Shown here: positions 1 through 8,204 of the stretch, piece after piece
How positions within the stretch are numbered: the stretch's first letter is position 1
How the letters are laid out: the number at the start of each line of letters is the position of its first letter
Assembly (NCBI GenBank): GCA_900313005.1
Contig: ONZJ01000002.1
Coordinates: 3,817,909-3,881,908 of the forward strand
Source of the DNA: Rhodobacteraceae bacterium EL129
Lineage (GTDB): Bacteria > Pseudomonadota > Alphaproteobacteria > Rhodobacterales > Rhodobacteraceae
DNA length: 64,000 bases
Direction: 5' to 3'
Notes under the pieces: model-generated
The model's database searches: none
Told to the model about the DNA's origin: nothing
Seen by the model: only the letters and a program-made list of their open reading frames with translations
Translations under genes and position numbers: made by a program

Positions 1-262
1 GTCATTTTCTTAATCATGTCAGGTTCCTTTCGAGACAAGTCCGGACGCATGGGTGCGTCTCAGATGTCGGGACACTGGAACCGGATTGAGGGATTGTCTG
101 CCACGGTGGGTGTTCTGGCCCGAAAACTGCGAAAACGGGCCGAAACCTGCGCTTCAATGTGGCAGACGATTGCCACAGGCCCCAAAGGCCCATCCCATGG
201 GCGGGACGCTGCCGAAGAGACAGGCCGGATTTGGCGGAAATCTACGTAAAGTTCGGGGCAGA

Positions 263-1258
263 TCATCGCAGTGCAGCGGCCGCCCGCATGGATCCGGTTT
301 CGATTCCGTTCCAGTTGCGGATGGCAGTATCGAGATACAGACGTGCCGTGGGGTGGTCTTTGTCCAAGACACCCAGCCGCACCAACAGCGCTGTGATTGC
401 GCATTCCGAGGCGCGCGTGGCCCCATCGCTGATCTTCAGCGCGATTCCGAGTTTGCGCGCGGGCAGGATTGCGATGAAGTATCCTTCGGCGCCGGTTTTT
501 AGAGCCACGGGCTCGGCGCAGGCGCGCATCAGGTTGGTACAGGCGCGGGTTTCTCCGGCAACCAAATCAGGATGCGCAATCATCGCATCACGCAACTGCG
601 CTGCGGCGGTTGCGCGGGTGCCATTGCCCTGACGTGCCGCAGCAAAAAACCCCATGGCCCGCGCCATACCATGCAGGCTGGTCAGATGGTTGGGGGCAGA
701 GCATCCGTCGATGCCGTAGCCGGGGCTGTTCACCTGTGTCAGTTCCTCAAAAGCAGTAAGGCAAGCGCGTTGCACAGGATGGTCGATGTCTACGTATTCC
801 GGCCCGGCTTTGAGGTGGTCCGTCAGAGTCAGAAACCCGCAATGTTTGCCGGAACAATTGTTGTGGTACTGGCATGGGCTGTCGCTCGCACGGATCAGCG
901 CGTCTCGGGTCGGGATGTCGCCCGGTTCCTGAGCGCCACATCGAAAATCAGAATCAGATTTCCCCAGGTTCATCAGCCAGGTCTGAACACGGTCCGTGTG
1001 AATGGCTGCCGCATTGTGTGAGGCACAGGCCAAGGCCAGATGTTCGGGCGTCAGACCATATGCTGCGGCTGCGCCGCTTTCGATCAGAGGGAGGGCCTGG
1101 ATCATCTTGGACGAGCTGCGCGGATAGATCATCGCCTCGGGATTGCCCCAACTTTCGACGATTTGGCCGGTGTCATCACAGATCACAGCATGACCCATGT
1201 GCAAGCTTTCCACGATCGGCCCCCGCCAAATTTCGACCAAAGGAGCTGGATTTGTCAT
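263..1258 (-). CDS. L-asparaginase, Rhizobium (ReAV/AnsA-II) type
   Basis: Predicted to hydrolyse L-asparagine to aspartate and ammonia in the cytoplasm. The 331-residue protein belongs to the Rhizobium-type asparaginase family, which is unrelated to E. coli AnsA/AnsB. Two Ser-Lys pairs expected for this family are visible: S48/K51 in PRSSSKM, and S80 (ACAS) with K254 in KTGAEG. Probable metal-binding residues are C135 and K138 in NNCSGK, and C186 in DGCSAPN. The family assignment and residue roles come from knowledge of the Rhizobium etli enzyme. The gene stands alone and is divergent from the IalB-like gene to its right. No gene is supported in the 262 bases to its left. Confidence 0.88.
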   Translation of the reverse strand: MTNPAPLVEIWRGPIVESLHMGHAVICDDTGQIVESWGNPEAMIYPRSSSKMIQALPLIESGAAAAYGLTPEHLALACASHNAAAIHTDRVQTWLMNLGKSDSDFRCGAQEPGDIPTRDALIRASDSPCQYHNNCSGKHCGFLTLTDHLKAGPEYVDIDHPVQRACLTAFEELTQVNSPGYGIDGCSAPNHLTSLHGMARAMGFFAAARQGNGTRATAAAQLRDAMIAHPDLVAGETRACTNLMRACAEPVALKTGAEGYFIAILPARKLGIALKISDGATRASECAITALLVRLGVLDKDHPTARLYLDTAIRNWNGIETGSMRAAAALR

Positions 1259-1440
1259 AAATGTGATCCCTTACCTGCGGAAAACGCGCGAAAAATTGCC
1301 AATTCTTTCTTTCACATCTCGCCTGTTTCAGTCTAATATTGCAATGTCGAGTAAGAAGCGACCGCGATCAAACAGAAATCCAAGAAGGATTCATGCGGTT
1401 GAATTATAATTGAGGCAAGGACAGCTTGGAGGCTGGACAC

Positions 1441-1968
1441 ATGGTATCATGGTTTGCACGTGGATTGGCCGGATCGGTCATGGCCGTCATGGCGACAACG
1501 GGCGTAGAGGCGCAGGAAAGCACCAATCAGGTTGCGGCAAAAACCGCCTGGAGCGTGTTTGAAGACAAAAACCCCCGCGAATGCTGGGCGGTGTCTTCGC
1601 CCACCGAGACGGTTAACAAAAAAGACGGACGGGTCGTAGCTGTGCGTCGCGGCGACATCCTGCTGATGACATTCTTCCGGCCCAGTGCCGGGGTAAAGGG
1701 CCAGCTTGCATTTACTGGTGGCTACCCTTTTGCCAGCGGATCGACCGTCAATCTGAACATCAGCGGCAATTCGTTTGAGTTGTTTAGCGAAGGCGAATGG
1801 GCTTGGCCTGCTTCGGCGGCGGATGATGCCAAGATCATCGCAGCCCTGAAGCGCGGTGCGGATGCCAAGCTGTCAGCGCGGTCGTCACGTGGCACGCAGA
1901 CGTTTGATACGTTTTCGCTGATGGGCTTTACGGCTGCGGTCGAAGAAGCCGAGAAGCGCTGCCAATAA
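1441..1968 (+). CDS. IalB-like (invasion-associated locus B family) exported protein
   Basis: A 175-residue protein with an N-terminal hydrophobic stretch ending near VEAQ that fits a Sec signal peptide, so it probably acts in the periplasm. The rest shows the IalB pattern: an early conserved Trp (TAWSVFED), a CWAVSSP segment, and a C-terminal FDTFSLMGFTAA segment followed by a Cys. IalB was named in Bartonella, but in free-living alphaproteobacteria the family is common and its role is unknown. The ATG at 1441 is chosen because GGAGG lies 9 bases upstream; an in-frame TTG at 1426 is the alternative. It is convergent with the Sua5-type gene. Confidence 0.8.
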   Translation: MVSWFARGLAGSVMAVMATTGVEAQESTNQVAAKTAWSVFEDKNPRECWAVSSPTETVNKKDGRVVAVRRGDILLMTFFRPSAGVKGQLAFTGGYPFASGSTVNLNISGNSFELFSEGEWAWPASAADDAKIIAALKRGADAKLSARSSRGTQTFDTFSLMGFTAAVEEAEKRCQ

Positions 1969-2042
1969 TCCGCCTGATCTGACGATCAGACACATAGGTC
2001 GAAGGCGCGGGATTTGATCCAGCGCCTTTTCCACTTGTGTGG

Positions 2043-2987
2043 TTATCTGGGTGCCGCCGCCCGGCGCAGCCTGTCATTGATCGCAAGACCAAGACCTGTT
2101 TCCGGGATCGGAGAGACCGCAATGATCTGCGCGCCGGAGTTATCCAACTTGTGCAAATGCCCGAACAGAGCGGCGGCTGCCTCAACCAGATCGCCTGCGG
2201 CGGACAGGTTGAGATCACACTCTACCGCTCCGAAGCCCAGAAGCACCTCACCTGAGCGTCGTTCTTCGGCATTCAGGCGCATCGCGGCCCCCGGTGCGTA
2301 ATGCGATGCCATTTGCCCTGGGGCCGTCAATGTACCGTCGCCAATATGTGCAGCCAAAGGTGCGCCTAGGGCGTGTGCCGCGGCCTCTGCGGGTAGGCCA
2401 CCAGGACGCAGCAGGGTGGGGGTGTCGGTCAGGCCGATGATGGTGCTTTCCAACCCCACATCACAGGCGCCGCCGTCTAGTATCCCGGCAATGCGCCCGT
2501 CCAGCCCTTGGGCTACGTGGGCCGCTGTTGTGGGGCTGATCTTTCCTGACGGGTTGGCAGACGGGGCCGCAACAGGCCCACCAAAGGCACGCAATAAAGT
2601 CTGAGCGACCGGATTGGCGGGCAGACGAATGGCCAGAGATTCCAGCTCCGCCGTCACAAGGGGCGAAAGCCCGTGGCCTTCTTTCAAAGGCAACACCAAA
2701 GTCAAAGGTCCGGGCCAGAAGGCCGAGGCCAGAATGTCTGCTGCATCGGACCAATGGACCAATGATTTGGCCTCTTCGATTGAGGGCACATGCACGATGA
2801 GGGGGTTGAAGCGTGGGCGGCCCTTGGCGTCGAAAATCCGCGCCACCGCCACGTCATTGCACGCATCCCCGCCAAGCCCATAGACCGTCTCGGTCGGGAA
2901 GGCGACGAGATTGCCCTGCGACAGCAAAGCCACAGCACGGGCATAGCCCTGTGGATCGGGCTCAAGCATTTCGGTTGTCATTGGCAT
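2043..2987 (-). CDS. tsaC: L-threonylcarbamoyladenylate synthase (Sua5/TsaC type)
   Basis: Makes threonylcarbamoyl-AMP from threonine, bicarbonate and ATP, the first step of t6A37 modification of ANN-decoding tRNAs. The N-terminal YrdC-like domain is clear: FPTETVYGLGGDA, then KGRPRFNPLIVHV, then SANPSGKISPT. At 314 residues it is longer than TsaC alone and has a C-terminal extension, so it matches the two-domain Sua5 form. The reading frame stays open upstream to 3239, but that extension does not look like the family, so the start is placed at MPMTTEML (2987); a second ATG lies at 2981. The next gene is divergent. Confidence 0.9.
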   Translation of the reverse strand: MPMTTEMLEPDPQGYARAVALLSQGNLVAFPTETVYGLGGDACNDVAVARIFDAKGRPRFNPLIVHVPSIEEAKSLVHWSDAADILASAFWPGPLTLVLPLKEGHGLSPLVTAELESLAIRLPANPVAQTLLRAFGGPVAAPSANPSGKISPTTAAHVAQGLDGRIAGILDGGACDVGLESTIIGLTDTPTLLRPGGLPAEAAAHALGAPLAAHIGDGTLTAPGQMASHYAPGAAMRLNAEERRSGEVLLGFGAVECDLNLSAAGDLVEAAAALFGHLHKLDNSGAQIIAVSPIPETGLGLAINDRLRRAAAPR

Positions 2988-3121
2988 TTGGCACTCTGAC
3001 GCGGCGTTTCGGTTGCTGGCAGATAGGTTTCGCTTACTCTGCCCCTCAAGTCGAATTGCATATAAGGGGCGCGGCGCAATGCCAAGCCACCCCGTAAAAG
3101 TTAACCCGCAGGAGAGCCCGC

Positions 3122-4837
3122 ATGACCTATCGCGCGCCAGTCGAAGAATTTCGGTTTCTGTTTGATCATGTCGTGAAGTTTGATCAGGTGTCGGCCACCG
3201 ACCGCTTTGCCGAAGCGACGGGTGACATGACTGCAGCAATCCTGACCGAAGCGGGGCGCATGTGCGAAGATGTCCTGGCGCCGCTTCAGCGCAGTGGAGA
3301 CATGCACCCGGCCTATCTGGAAAATGGTGTCGTGCGCACCAGCCCAGGATTTGTCGAGGGCTACAAGGCGATCGCTGAGGGTGGGTGGGTGTCCATTGCC
3401 GCTGATCCGGAACATGGTGGGATGGGTTTGCCGATCAGCCTGACTTCGGCGGTGAATGAGATGATGGCCAGTGCTTGTCTGAGCCTGCAAGTCAGCCCGT
3501 TGATGACCCAAGGCCAGATCGAAGCCTTGGAACATCACGCCAGTGACGAGATCAAGGCGATTTATCTGCCCAAGCTGGTCAGCGGCGAATGGCACGGCAC
3601 GATGAACCTGACCGAGGCGCATGCAGGCAGTGATGTCGGCGCGTTGAGGACCAAGGCAGAGCCGCGTTCGGATGGCAGTTATGCGATCTCCGGCCAGAAG
3701 GTCTATATCAGCTGGGGCGACAGCGACCTGACCACCAATACCTGTCATCTGGTGTTAGCGCGCCTGCCCGATGCGCCGGAGGGCACCAAGGGCATCAGTC
3801 TCTTTATGGTGCCAAAGTTTCTGCCGGATGATACCGGCACGCCCGGCCCGGCCAACAGCCTGAGTGTTGTCAGTCTGGAACATAAGATGGGCCTGCATGG
3901 CAGCCCGACTGCCGTGATGCAGTTTGATGGGGCTCAGGGCTGGTTGGTTGGCCGTGAAAACGACGGCATGCGCTGCATGTTCACGATGATGAACAACGCC
4001 CGCCTTGGGGTGGGGGTGCAGGGCATCGGAGTGGCTGAGGCCGCGATGCAACACGCGTTGAGCTATGCCCAAGAGCGCAAGCAAGGGCGCACTCCGGTTG
4101 AGGGTGAGGGCACGATCATTGATCATGCCGATGTGCGCCGGATGCTGGCTACGATGAAGGCTGATACCTTCGCGGCGCGGTCGATTGCCTTGGCCAATGC
4201 CGTTGCCATCGACATGGCGCAGGCGATAGGGGGCACGGACTGGGAAGCGCGTGCCGCCTTTCTGACACCGATCACCAAGGCCTTTGGGACGGAAACAGGC
4301 ATGTGCGTGGCCGATATGGGCATCCAGGTGCATGGCGGCATGGGGTTTATCGAGGAAACCGGTGCTGCACAGTATCTAAGGGATGTGCGTGTCACGGCGA
4401 TTTACGAGGGCACCAATGGCATTCAGTCGATGGATCTTGTCGGTCGCAAGATGATGGACGGAGGTGAAGCTGCTTCCGCCTTGCTCGACGAAATCGAAGC
4501 GCATGCCGAAGGGGCGCGCGCGCAGATGCCGGATCTGGCCGAGCCCGTGTGGCAAGCCTCGGAAACCCTGCGCGAAGCAACCGAGTGGATGGTCTCACAA
4601 CCGGATATGAATGCACGCTTTGCCGGGTCTTTGCCGTTCCTGCGTGCCTTTGCGCGGGTGTTGGGGGGGCATTTCCATCTGACCGCCGCGATGGCCGAAG
4701 GCGGTGAAGGGACACGCAGCCGACTTGCACGGTTTTACATTACCCGGCTTTTGCCTCAGCATGTGGGTTTGTTGACCCAAGCCACTGCAGGAGCCGAAGA
4801 TTTGTACGCCATAACTGCCGAAGACCTGAGCGCGTGA
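3122..4837 (+). CDS. Acyl-CoA dehydrogenase, DmdC-like long form
   Basis: A 571-residue FAD-dependent acyl-CoA dehydrogenase with the extra C-terminal domain of the long subfamily. Visible signatures are MNLTEAHAGSDVG (about residues 161-173), the IQVHGGMGFIEE segment (401-412) and AIYEGTNGIQ (427-435), where E429 is the likely catalytic base. In roseobacters this subfamily includes DmdC, the 3-methylmercaptopropionyl-CoA dehydrogenase of DMSP demethylation, but several paralogues with other substrates exist, so the substrate is inferred. AGGAGA lies just upstream of the start. The next gene begins with a GTG overlapping the stop codon by 4 bases, giving an operon with a metallo-hydrolase. 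Confidence 0.88.
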   Translation: MTYRAPVEEFRFLFDHVVKFDQVSATDRFAEATGDMTAAILTEAGRMCEDVLAPLQRSGDMHPAYLENGVVRTSPGFVEGYKAIAEGGWVSIAADPEHGGMGLPISLTSAVNEMMASACLSLQVSPLMTQGQIEALEHHASDEIKAIYLPKLVSGEWHGTMNLTEAHAGSDVGALRTKAEPRSDGSYAISGQKVYISWGDSDLTTNTCHLVLARLPDAPEGTKGISLFMVPKFLPDDTGTPGPANSLSVVSLEHKMGLHGSPTAVMQFDGAQGWLVGRENDGMRCMFTMMNNARLGVGVQGIGVAEAAMQHALSYAQERKQGRTPVEGEGTIIDHADVRRMLATMKADTFAARSIALANAVAIDMAQAIGGTDWEARAAFLTPITKAFGTETGMCVADMGIQVHGGMGFIEETGAAQYLRDVRVTAIYEGTNGIQSMDLVGRKMMDGGEAASALLDEIEAHAEGARAQMPDLAEPVWQASETLREATEWMVSQPDMNARFAGSLPFLRAFARVLGGHFHLTAAMAEGGEGTRSRLARFYITRLLPQHVGLLTQATAGAEDLYAITAEDLSA

Positions 4838-5877
4838 ATAAAACCTTTGAACCGCTGAGGTTCCCCTGGCCAACTCCGCCCGCCAATGGCGAAGCGATTG
4901 AGGTGGCCGATGGGGTTTTGTGGATCAGATTGCCTCTGCCCATGGCGTTGGATCATGTCAATGTCTACGCGCTGGACGAAGGCGACAGCTGGACGGTGGT
5001 GGATACCGGTATCCACTCCAAACGCTCGGTCAAGCTGTGGGAAGATGTGTTGGCGGGCCCGTTGCAGGGCAAACCCGTCGCCCGTGTGATTCTGACCCAT
5101 CACCATCCGGATCATGTGGGCATGGCGGGATGGCTGATGGATCGCTTTGGCGCGGAACTGCTGACCACGCGGACCGCCTGGTTGATGGCGCGGATGCTGA
5201 TTTTGGACGAAGAGCAGCGCCCGACCGAAGAAGCCCTGCGCCACTGGCGCCGTGCCGGGATGGCTCCTGAGATCTACGACAAGCGTAAGAACGACCGCCC
5301 TTACAATTTCGCCGATGTCTGCCACCCGCTGCCCGTGGGTTACACCCGGTTGAAACAGGATGACACGCTGACCGCCGCCGGGCGAATCTGGGACGTGAAT
5401 ATCGGCAATGGTCACGCGCCGGAACATCTGACGCTTTGGAGCCAGGACGACAATCTCGTGATCGCTGGGGATCAGATCATCAGCTCGATCAGCCCTAACA
5501 TCGGTGTCTACCCCACCGAGCCCGAGGCTGATCCGGTGGGCGATTGGATGGAGGCCTGTGAACGGTTCAGGACGCTGGCACGCGAGGATCATCTGGTCCT
5601 GTCAGGCCACAAGACCCCGTTCACTGGACTGCCGGTGCGTATGCGCCAATTGATCGAGAATCATCATGGCTGTCTGGAACGACTGTTGGCGCATCTGGTC
5701 ACGCCCAAAGTGGCGTCTGACTGCTTTGCCCCACTCTTCAAACGGAAAATTGATGAGGGGATTTACGGATTGGCCCTTGTGGAAGCGGTGGCACACCTTA
5801 ACCATTTGCTTCAAACAGGGCAGATTACACGTACCATGCGTGACGACGGTGCATGGCTGTGGCAAGCGAAAGGGTGA
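4834..5877 (+). CDS. MBL-fold metallo-hydrolase
   Basis: A 347-residue metallo-beta-lactamase-fold hydrolase. The metal site is intact: THHHPDHVG gives the HxHxDH motif (H89, H91, D93, H94), followed by GNGHAPEH and IAGDQII for the later ligands. The C-terminal ~100 residues resemble the winged-helix tail (LACTB2-like) of many MBL thioesterase/hydrolase proteins. It starts with GTG inside the stop of the acyl-CoA dehydrogenase gene, so the two are probably translationally coupled. A thioesterase-like role on acyl-CoA products is a reasonable guess from context but is not shown by the sequence. Confidence 0.85.
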   Translation: MNKTFEPLRFPWPTPPANGEAIEVADGVLWIRLPLPMALDHVNVYALDEGDSWTVVDTGIHSKRSVKLWEDVLAGPLQGKPVARVILTHHHPDHVGMAGWLMDRFGAELLTTRTAWLMARMLILDEEQRPTEEALRHWRRAGMAPEIYDKRKNDRPYNFADVCHPLPVGYTRLKQDDTLTAAGRIWDVNIGNGHAPEHLTLWSQDDNLVIAGDQIISSISPNIGVYPTEPEADPVGDWMEACERFRTLAREDHLVLSGHKTPFTGLPVRMRQLIENHHGCLERLLAHLVTPKVASDCFAPLFKRKIDEGIYGLALVEAVAHLNHLLQTGQITRTMRDDGAWLWQAKG

Positions 5878-5882
5878 GTGCG

Positions 5883-6356
5883 ATGGATGACAAGATTGAA
5901 ACCTCGGCAGAATTGGCAGAGGCCGCGGCGCTGCCCCGGTGCGAAGAAATCCACTCGAACCCCGAAGATCAGGCAAGATGTCTGACCCAGAGATCCGAAG
6001 CGCTGCGCAAACAGCCGATGGCCCAGAAGAGCCCGGCTGAATGGGCCTATGAGCGGTTGATTCTGTATATCCAGAACTTTGAAGAGACGCTGGACAACGA
6101 GCATGAGGTCGCCATGGGTTTCACCGGGGCTGAAGCCGGGATCATGCGGATCGAAGGGATGGGGTTTTTCGACCCTGATATCATCACGTTTTATGGCAGT
6201 GATCCGGCCGGAATGAAAACCCAGCAAATCCAGCATGTCAGCCAGTTGAATGTGATCCTGCGCGCCTTGCCCACCGAGGTCGATGTGGCCGAGCCAGAAC
6301 GGATCGGATTCCGCCTGGCCCAAGGCCTCAGTCAAGATGACACAGGTGCCAGCTAG
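5883..6356 (+). CDS. DUF6173-like small cytoplasmic protein
   Basis: A 157-residue protein without signal peptide or membrane segment, starting 6 bases after the MBL gene and so probably in the same operon. The body contains SPAEWAYERLILYIQNFE and a GITRI-like core (GIMRIEGMGFFDPDIITFYG), which resembles proteins I associate with DUF6173 in Rhodobacteraceae. No catalytic motif is visible and the function is unknown. The ATG at 5883 is chosen over an upstream in-frame start at 5853, which overlaps the preceding gene. Confidence 0.7.
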   Translation: MDDKIETSAELAEAAALPRCEEIHSNPEDQARCLTQRSEALRKQPMAQKSPAEWAYERLILYIQNFEETLDNEHEVAMGFTGAEAGIMRIEGMGFFDPDIITFYGSDPAGMKTQQIQHVSQLNVILRALPTEVDVAEPERIGFRLAQGLSQDDTGAS

Positions 6357-6430
6357 GTGGTGACAGTGCATGGGAAATGCAGTATCAACGCGCCTGATTT
6401 ACATAACAATATCCAACGGAGATGACGCAT

Positions 6431-6565
6431 ATGTCTGATCACAAACACGGCGAAATGAACACCGAAGTGCAAGAGAAGACCTTTGAAGGGTTTATCAAGG
6501 CGTCGACCTATGTTGCGGTCTTCAGCGTTTGTGTTCTGATTTTTATGGCGTTGGTTAACTCCTGA
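6431..6565 (+). CDS. aa3-type cytochrome c oxidase subunit IV microprotein
   Basis: A 44-residue protein with a polar N-terminus (MSDHKHGEMNTEVQEKTFEG) and one C-terminal membrane segment (about residues 27-43). This is the pattern of the bacterial aa3-type oxidase subunit IV, a single-helix accessory subunit of the terminal oxidase that is nearly always encoded apart from the main cox genes in Rhodobacteraceae. AACGGAGATG lies shortly upstream of the start. Its function is known only by family resemblance; it probably stabilises the oxidase complex. Confidence 0.8.
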   Translation: MSDHKHGEMNTEVQEKTFEGFIKASTYVAVFSVCVLIFMALVNS

Positions 6566-6606
6566 CGCCTTTGCGCACTGCCGCGACGCTAGGATGGGGG
6601 ACGCCG

Positions 6607-7239
6607 ATGCGTAAGATAATTGCTGGATTGCTCACTTTGGTGATGCTGGCCGGGTGTGGCACGAACGAGGTTGTTTTTGACGACGAAGAATTTGTGCGTT
6701 CCAAAATCTACCGTCATGATGGTCCGCCGCGCATCACGCTGTTGACGATGATCAACAATTCCACCGGGTCAGGTGCGCATACATCGATGATCATCAACGC
6801 CTCTCAGCGGGTGATCTGGGACCCGGCCGGATCGTTCCGCCACAAGAGTATTCCCGAACGCAACGATGTGGTTTTTGGGGTGACACCGGCCGTGGCAGAT
6901 TCCTATGTTCGCTATCATGCGCGCGAAACTTTTCATGTGCGGGTGCAAGAGCTGGATGTGTCTCCTGAAGTGGCCGAAGGGATCATGCGCGCCGCGATGG
7001 AATACGGCACCGTGCCCCGCGCCCAATGTGCGCTGAGCACTTCTGATATCTTGTCGCGGTTCTTCCCGAACAACGTCCAGAAAGGCTGGTATCCCAAGAA
7101 GCTGGCCGACGGGTTCCAGACCCTCCCGGGCGTGCGCAACCGGGTGCTGCGCGAATATGACAGCGATGACAACAGCCGTGTTCTGGAAGAATGGGACCCC
7201 ACCCGTCTGCGCGCCGAGCGGTTGTTGAGCGATTCCTAA
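6607..7239 (+). CDS. Putative lipoprotein of unknown function
   Basis: A 210-residue protein with a short hydrophobic leader ending in the lipobox LAGC (Cys about residue 17), so it is predicted to be a lipid-anchored envelope protein. The mature part contains HTSMIIN, then a WDPAGSF segment, then AQCALSTSDIL. The Cys and the surrounding spacing loosely recall a papain-like (NlpC/P60 or DUF4105-type) fold, but no catalytic assignment can be made. The ATG at 6607 is chosen because it places the signal peptide at the N-terminus; an in-frame start at 6571 would add 12 polar residues. Two hairpin terminators follow. Confidence 0.72.
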   Translation: MRKIIAGLLTLVMLAGCGTNEVVFDDEEFVRSKIYRHDGPPRITLLTMINNSTGSGAHTSMIINASQRVIWDPAGSFRHKSIPERNDVVFGVTPAVADSYVRYHARETFHVRVQELDVSPEVAEGIMRAAMEYGTVPRAQCALSTSDILSRFFPNNVQKGWYPKKLADGFQTLPGVRNRVLREYDSDDNSRVLEEWDPTRLRAERLLSDS

Positions 7240-7240
7240 C

Positions 7241-7272
7241 AAAAAAGGCGCGCTGCTGCGGCGCGCCCTTTC
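7241..7272. terminator. Bidirectional Rho-independent terminator
   Basis: A GGCGCGC/GCGCGCC perfect 7-bp stem (7247-7253 with 7261-7267) with a 7-base loop, preceded by six A and followed by CTTTC. It can terminate the lipoprotein transcript on the plus strand and the LOG-family gene on the minus strand. Confidence 0.75.
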
Positions 7273-7286
7273 GCAGAATGTGTTAA

Positions 7287-7315
7287 CCCCTGGCGTGAGA
7301 ACCGCCGGGGGTTTT
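7287..7315 (+). terminator. Second Rho-independent terminator
   Basis: A 9-bp stem containing one G-T pair (7287-7295 with 7303-7311), a 7-base loop and a TTTT run. It reads on the plus strand immediately after the first hairpin and just before the stop codon of the convergent LOG-family gene. Confidence 0.65.
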
Positions 7316-7317
7316 GC

Positions 7318-8133
7318 TTATTCGGCGTACCAGTCGTCGATGATCTTGGCTGCCTCCTGAGCAGTTTCCACGAAACGGAACAGCTCCAGATCTTCGGCAC
7401 TGATGGTGCCGGCCTCGGACAGGGCTTCCCAGTTGATGATCGAGCGCCAGAATTCTTCACCAAACAGCAGGAACGGCACGGGCTTCATGCGTTGGGTCTG
7501 GATTAGGGTGAGAGCTTCGAACATTTCATCCAGGGTGCCAAACCCGCCCGGGAAGCAGCACACGGCCTTGGCGCGCATCAGGAAGTGCATTTTGCGAATG
7601 GCAAAATAGTGGAAGTTGAAACACAGACCCGGCGTGACGTATTCATTCGGGGCCTGTTCAAACGGCAGCACGATGTTCAGGCCAATCGAATTGCCGCCTG
7701 CATCCACAGCGCCGCGGTTGCCTGCCTCCATGACACCGGGTCCACCACCTGTTGAAACGACATATTCCTTGCCGTAACTCGCCATGGATTTTTCGGTCAT
7801 CAGCCGGGCGAACTCTCGGGCTTCGTCATAGTAATGTGACAGCTTGGCCAAAGTTTCCGTACGGGCCTGATCCTTGTGTTCAGGATCCGGGATACGCGCG
7901 CCCCCAAACAGCACCACGGTGCTTTCGATGCCGCGTTCGTTCAGGATCATCTCGGGTTTGAGCAGCTCCAGCTGCAACCGCACGGGGCGCAGCTCTTCGC
8001 GGCACATGAAATCCTCATCCGCGAAGGCCAGCTTGTAGGCAGGCGCACGGGTTTGCGGCGTGTCGGGAACCTGTTCAGCCGTACGTTTGTCGGTGCCGGA
8101 ATCGCGGAACTGGCTGTTACGATCGTCTTTCAT
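7318..8133 (-). CDS. LOG-family protein (TIGR00730), nucleotide 5'-monophosphate phosphoribohydrolase-like
   Basis: A 271-residue Rossmann-fold protein with both LOG signatures: GGGPGVME (129-136) and PGGFGTLDE (195-203). Characterised relatives release the base from cytokinin riboside monophosphates or from purine/pyrimidine nucleotides (PpnN type). The length and the N-terminal ~60 residue extension match the longer bacterial form. The true substrate in this organism is unknown. The gene is convergent with the lipoprotein gene and divergent from the dehydratase gene. Confidence 0.85.
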   Translation of the reverse strand: MKDDRNSQFRDSGTDKRTAEQVPDTPQTRAPAYKLAFADEDFMCREELRPVRLQLELLKPEMILNERGIESTVVLFGGARIPDPEHKDQARTETLAKLSHYYDEAREFARLMTEKSMASYGKEYVVSTGGGPGVMEAGNRGAVDAGGNSIGLNIVLPFEQAPNEYVTPGLCFNFHYFAIRKMHFLMRAKAVCCFPGGFGTLDEMFEALTLIQTQRMKPVPFLLFGEEFWRSIINWEALSEAGTISAEDLELFRFVETAQEAAKIIDDWYAE

Positions 8134-8204
8134 TTACATAGGGTCCTTGTTGGGCTCTTTTCCCAAGAGGTATAGGGTTTGCACAGAGATGACCAGTAAC
8201 AGGG

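Noticed and set aside
1-262. Several short open frames left of the asparaginase gene (for example 16-249 plus and 60-404 minus)
   Set aside because: They overlap in different frames, have no recognisable domain or ribosome-binding site, and the longest run into the asparaginase gene. The region may hold a promoter or the end of a neighbouring unit, but no gene is supported.
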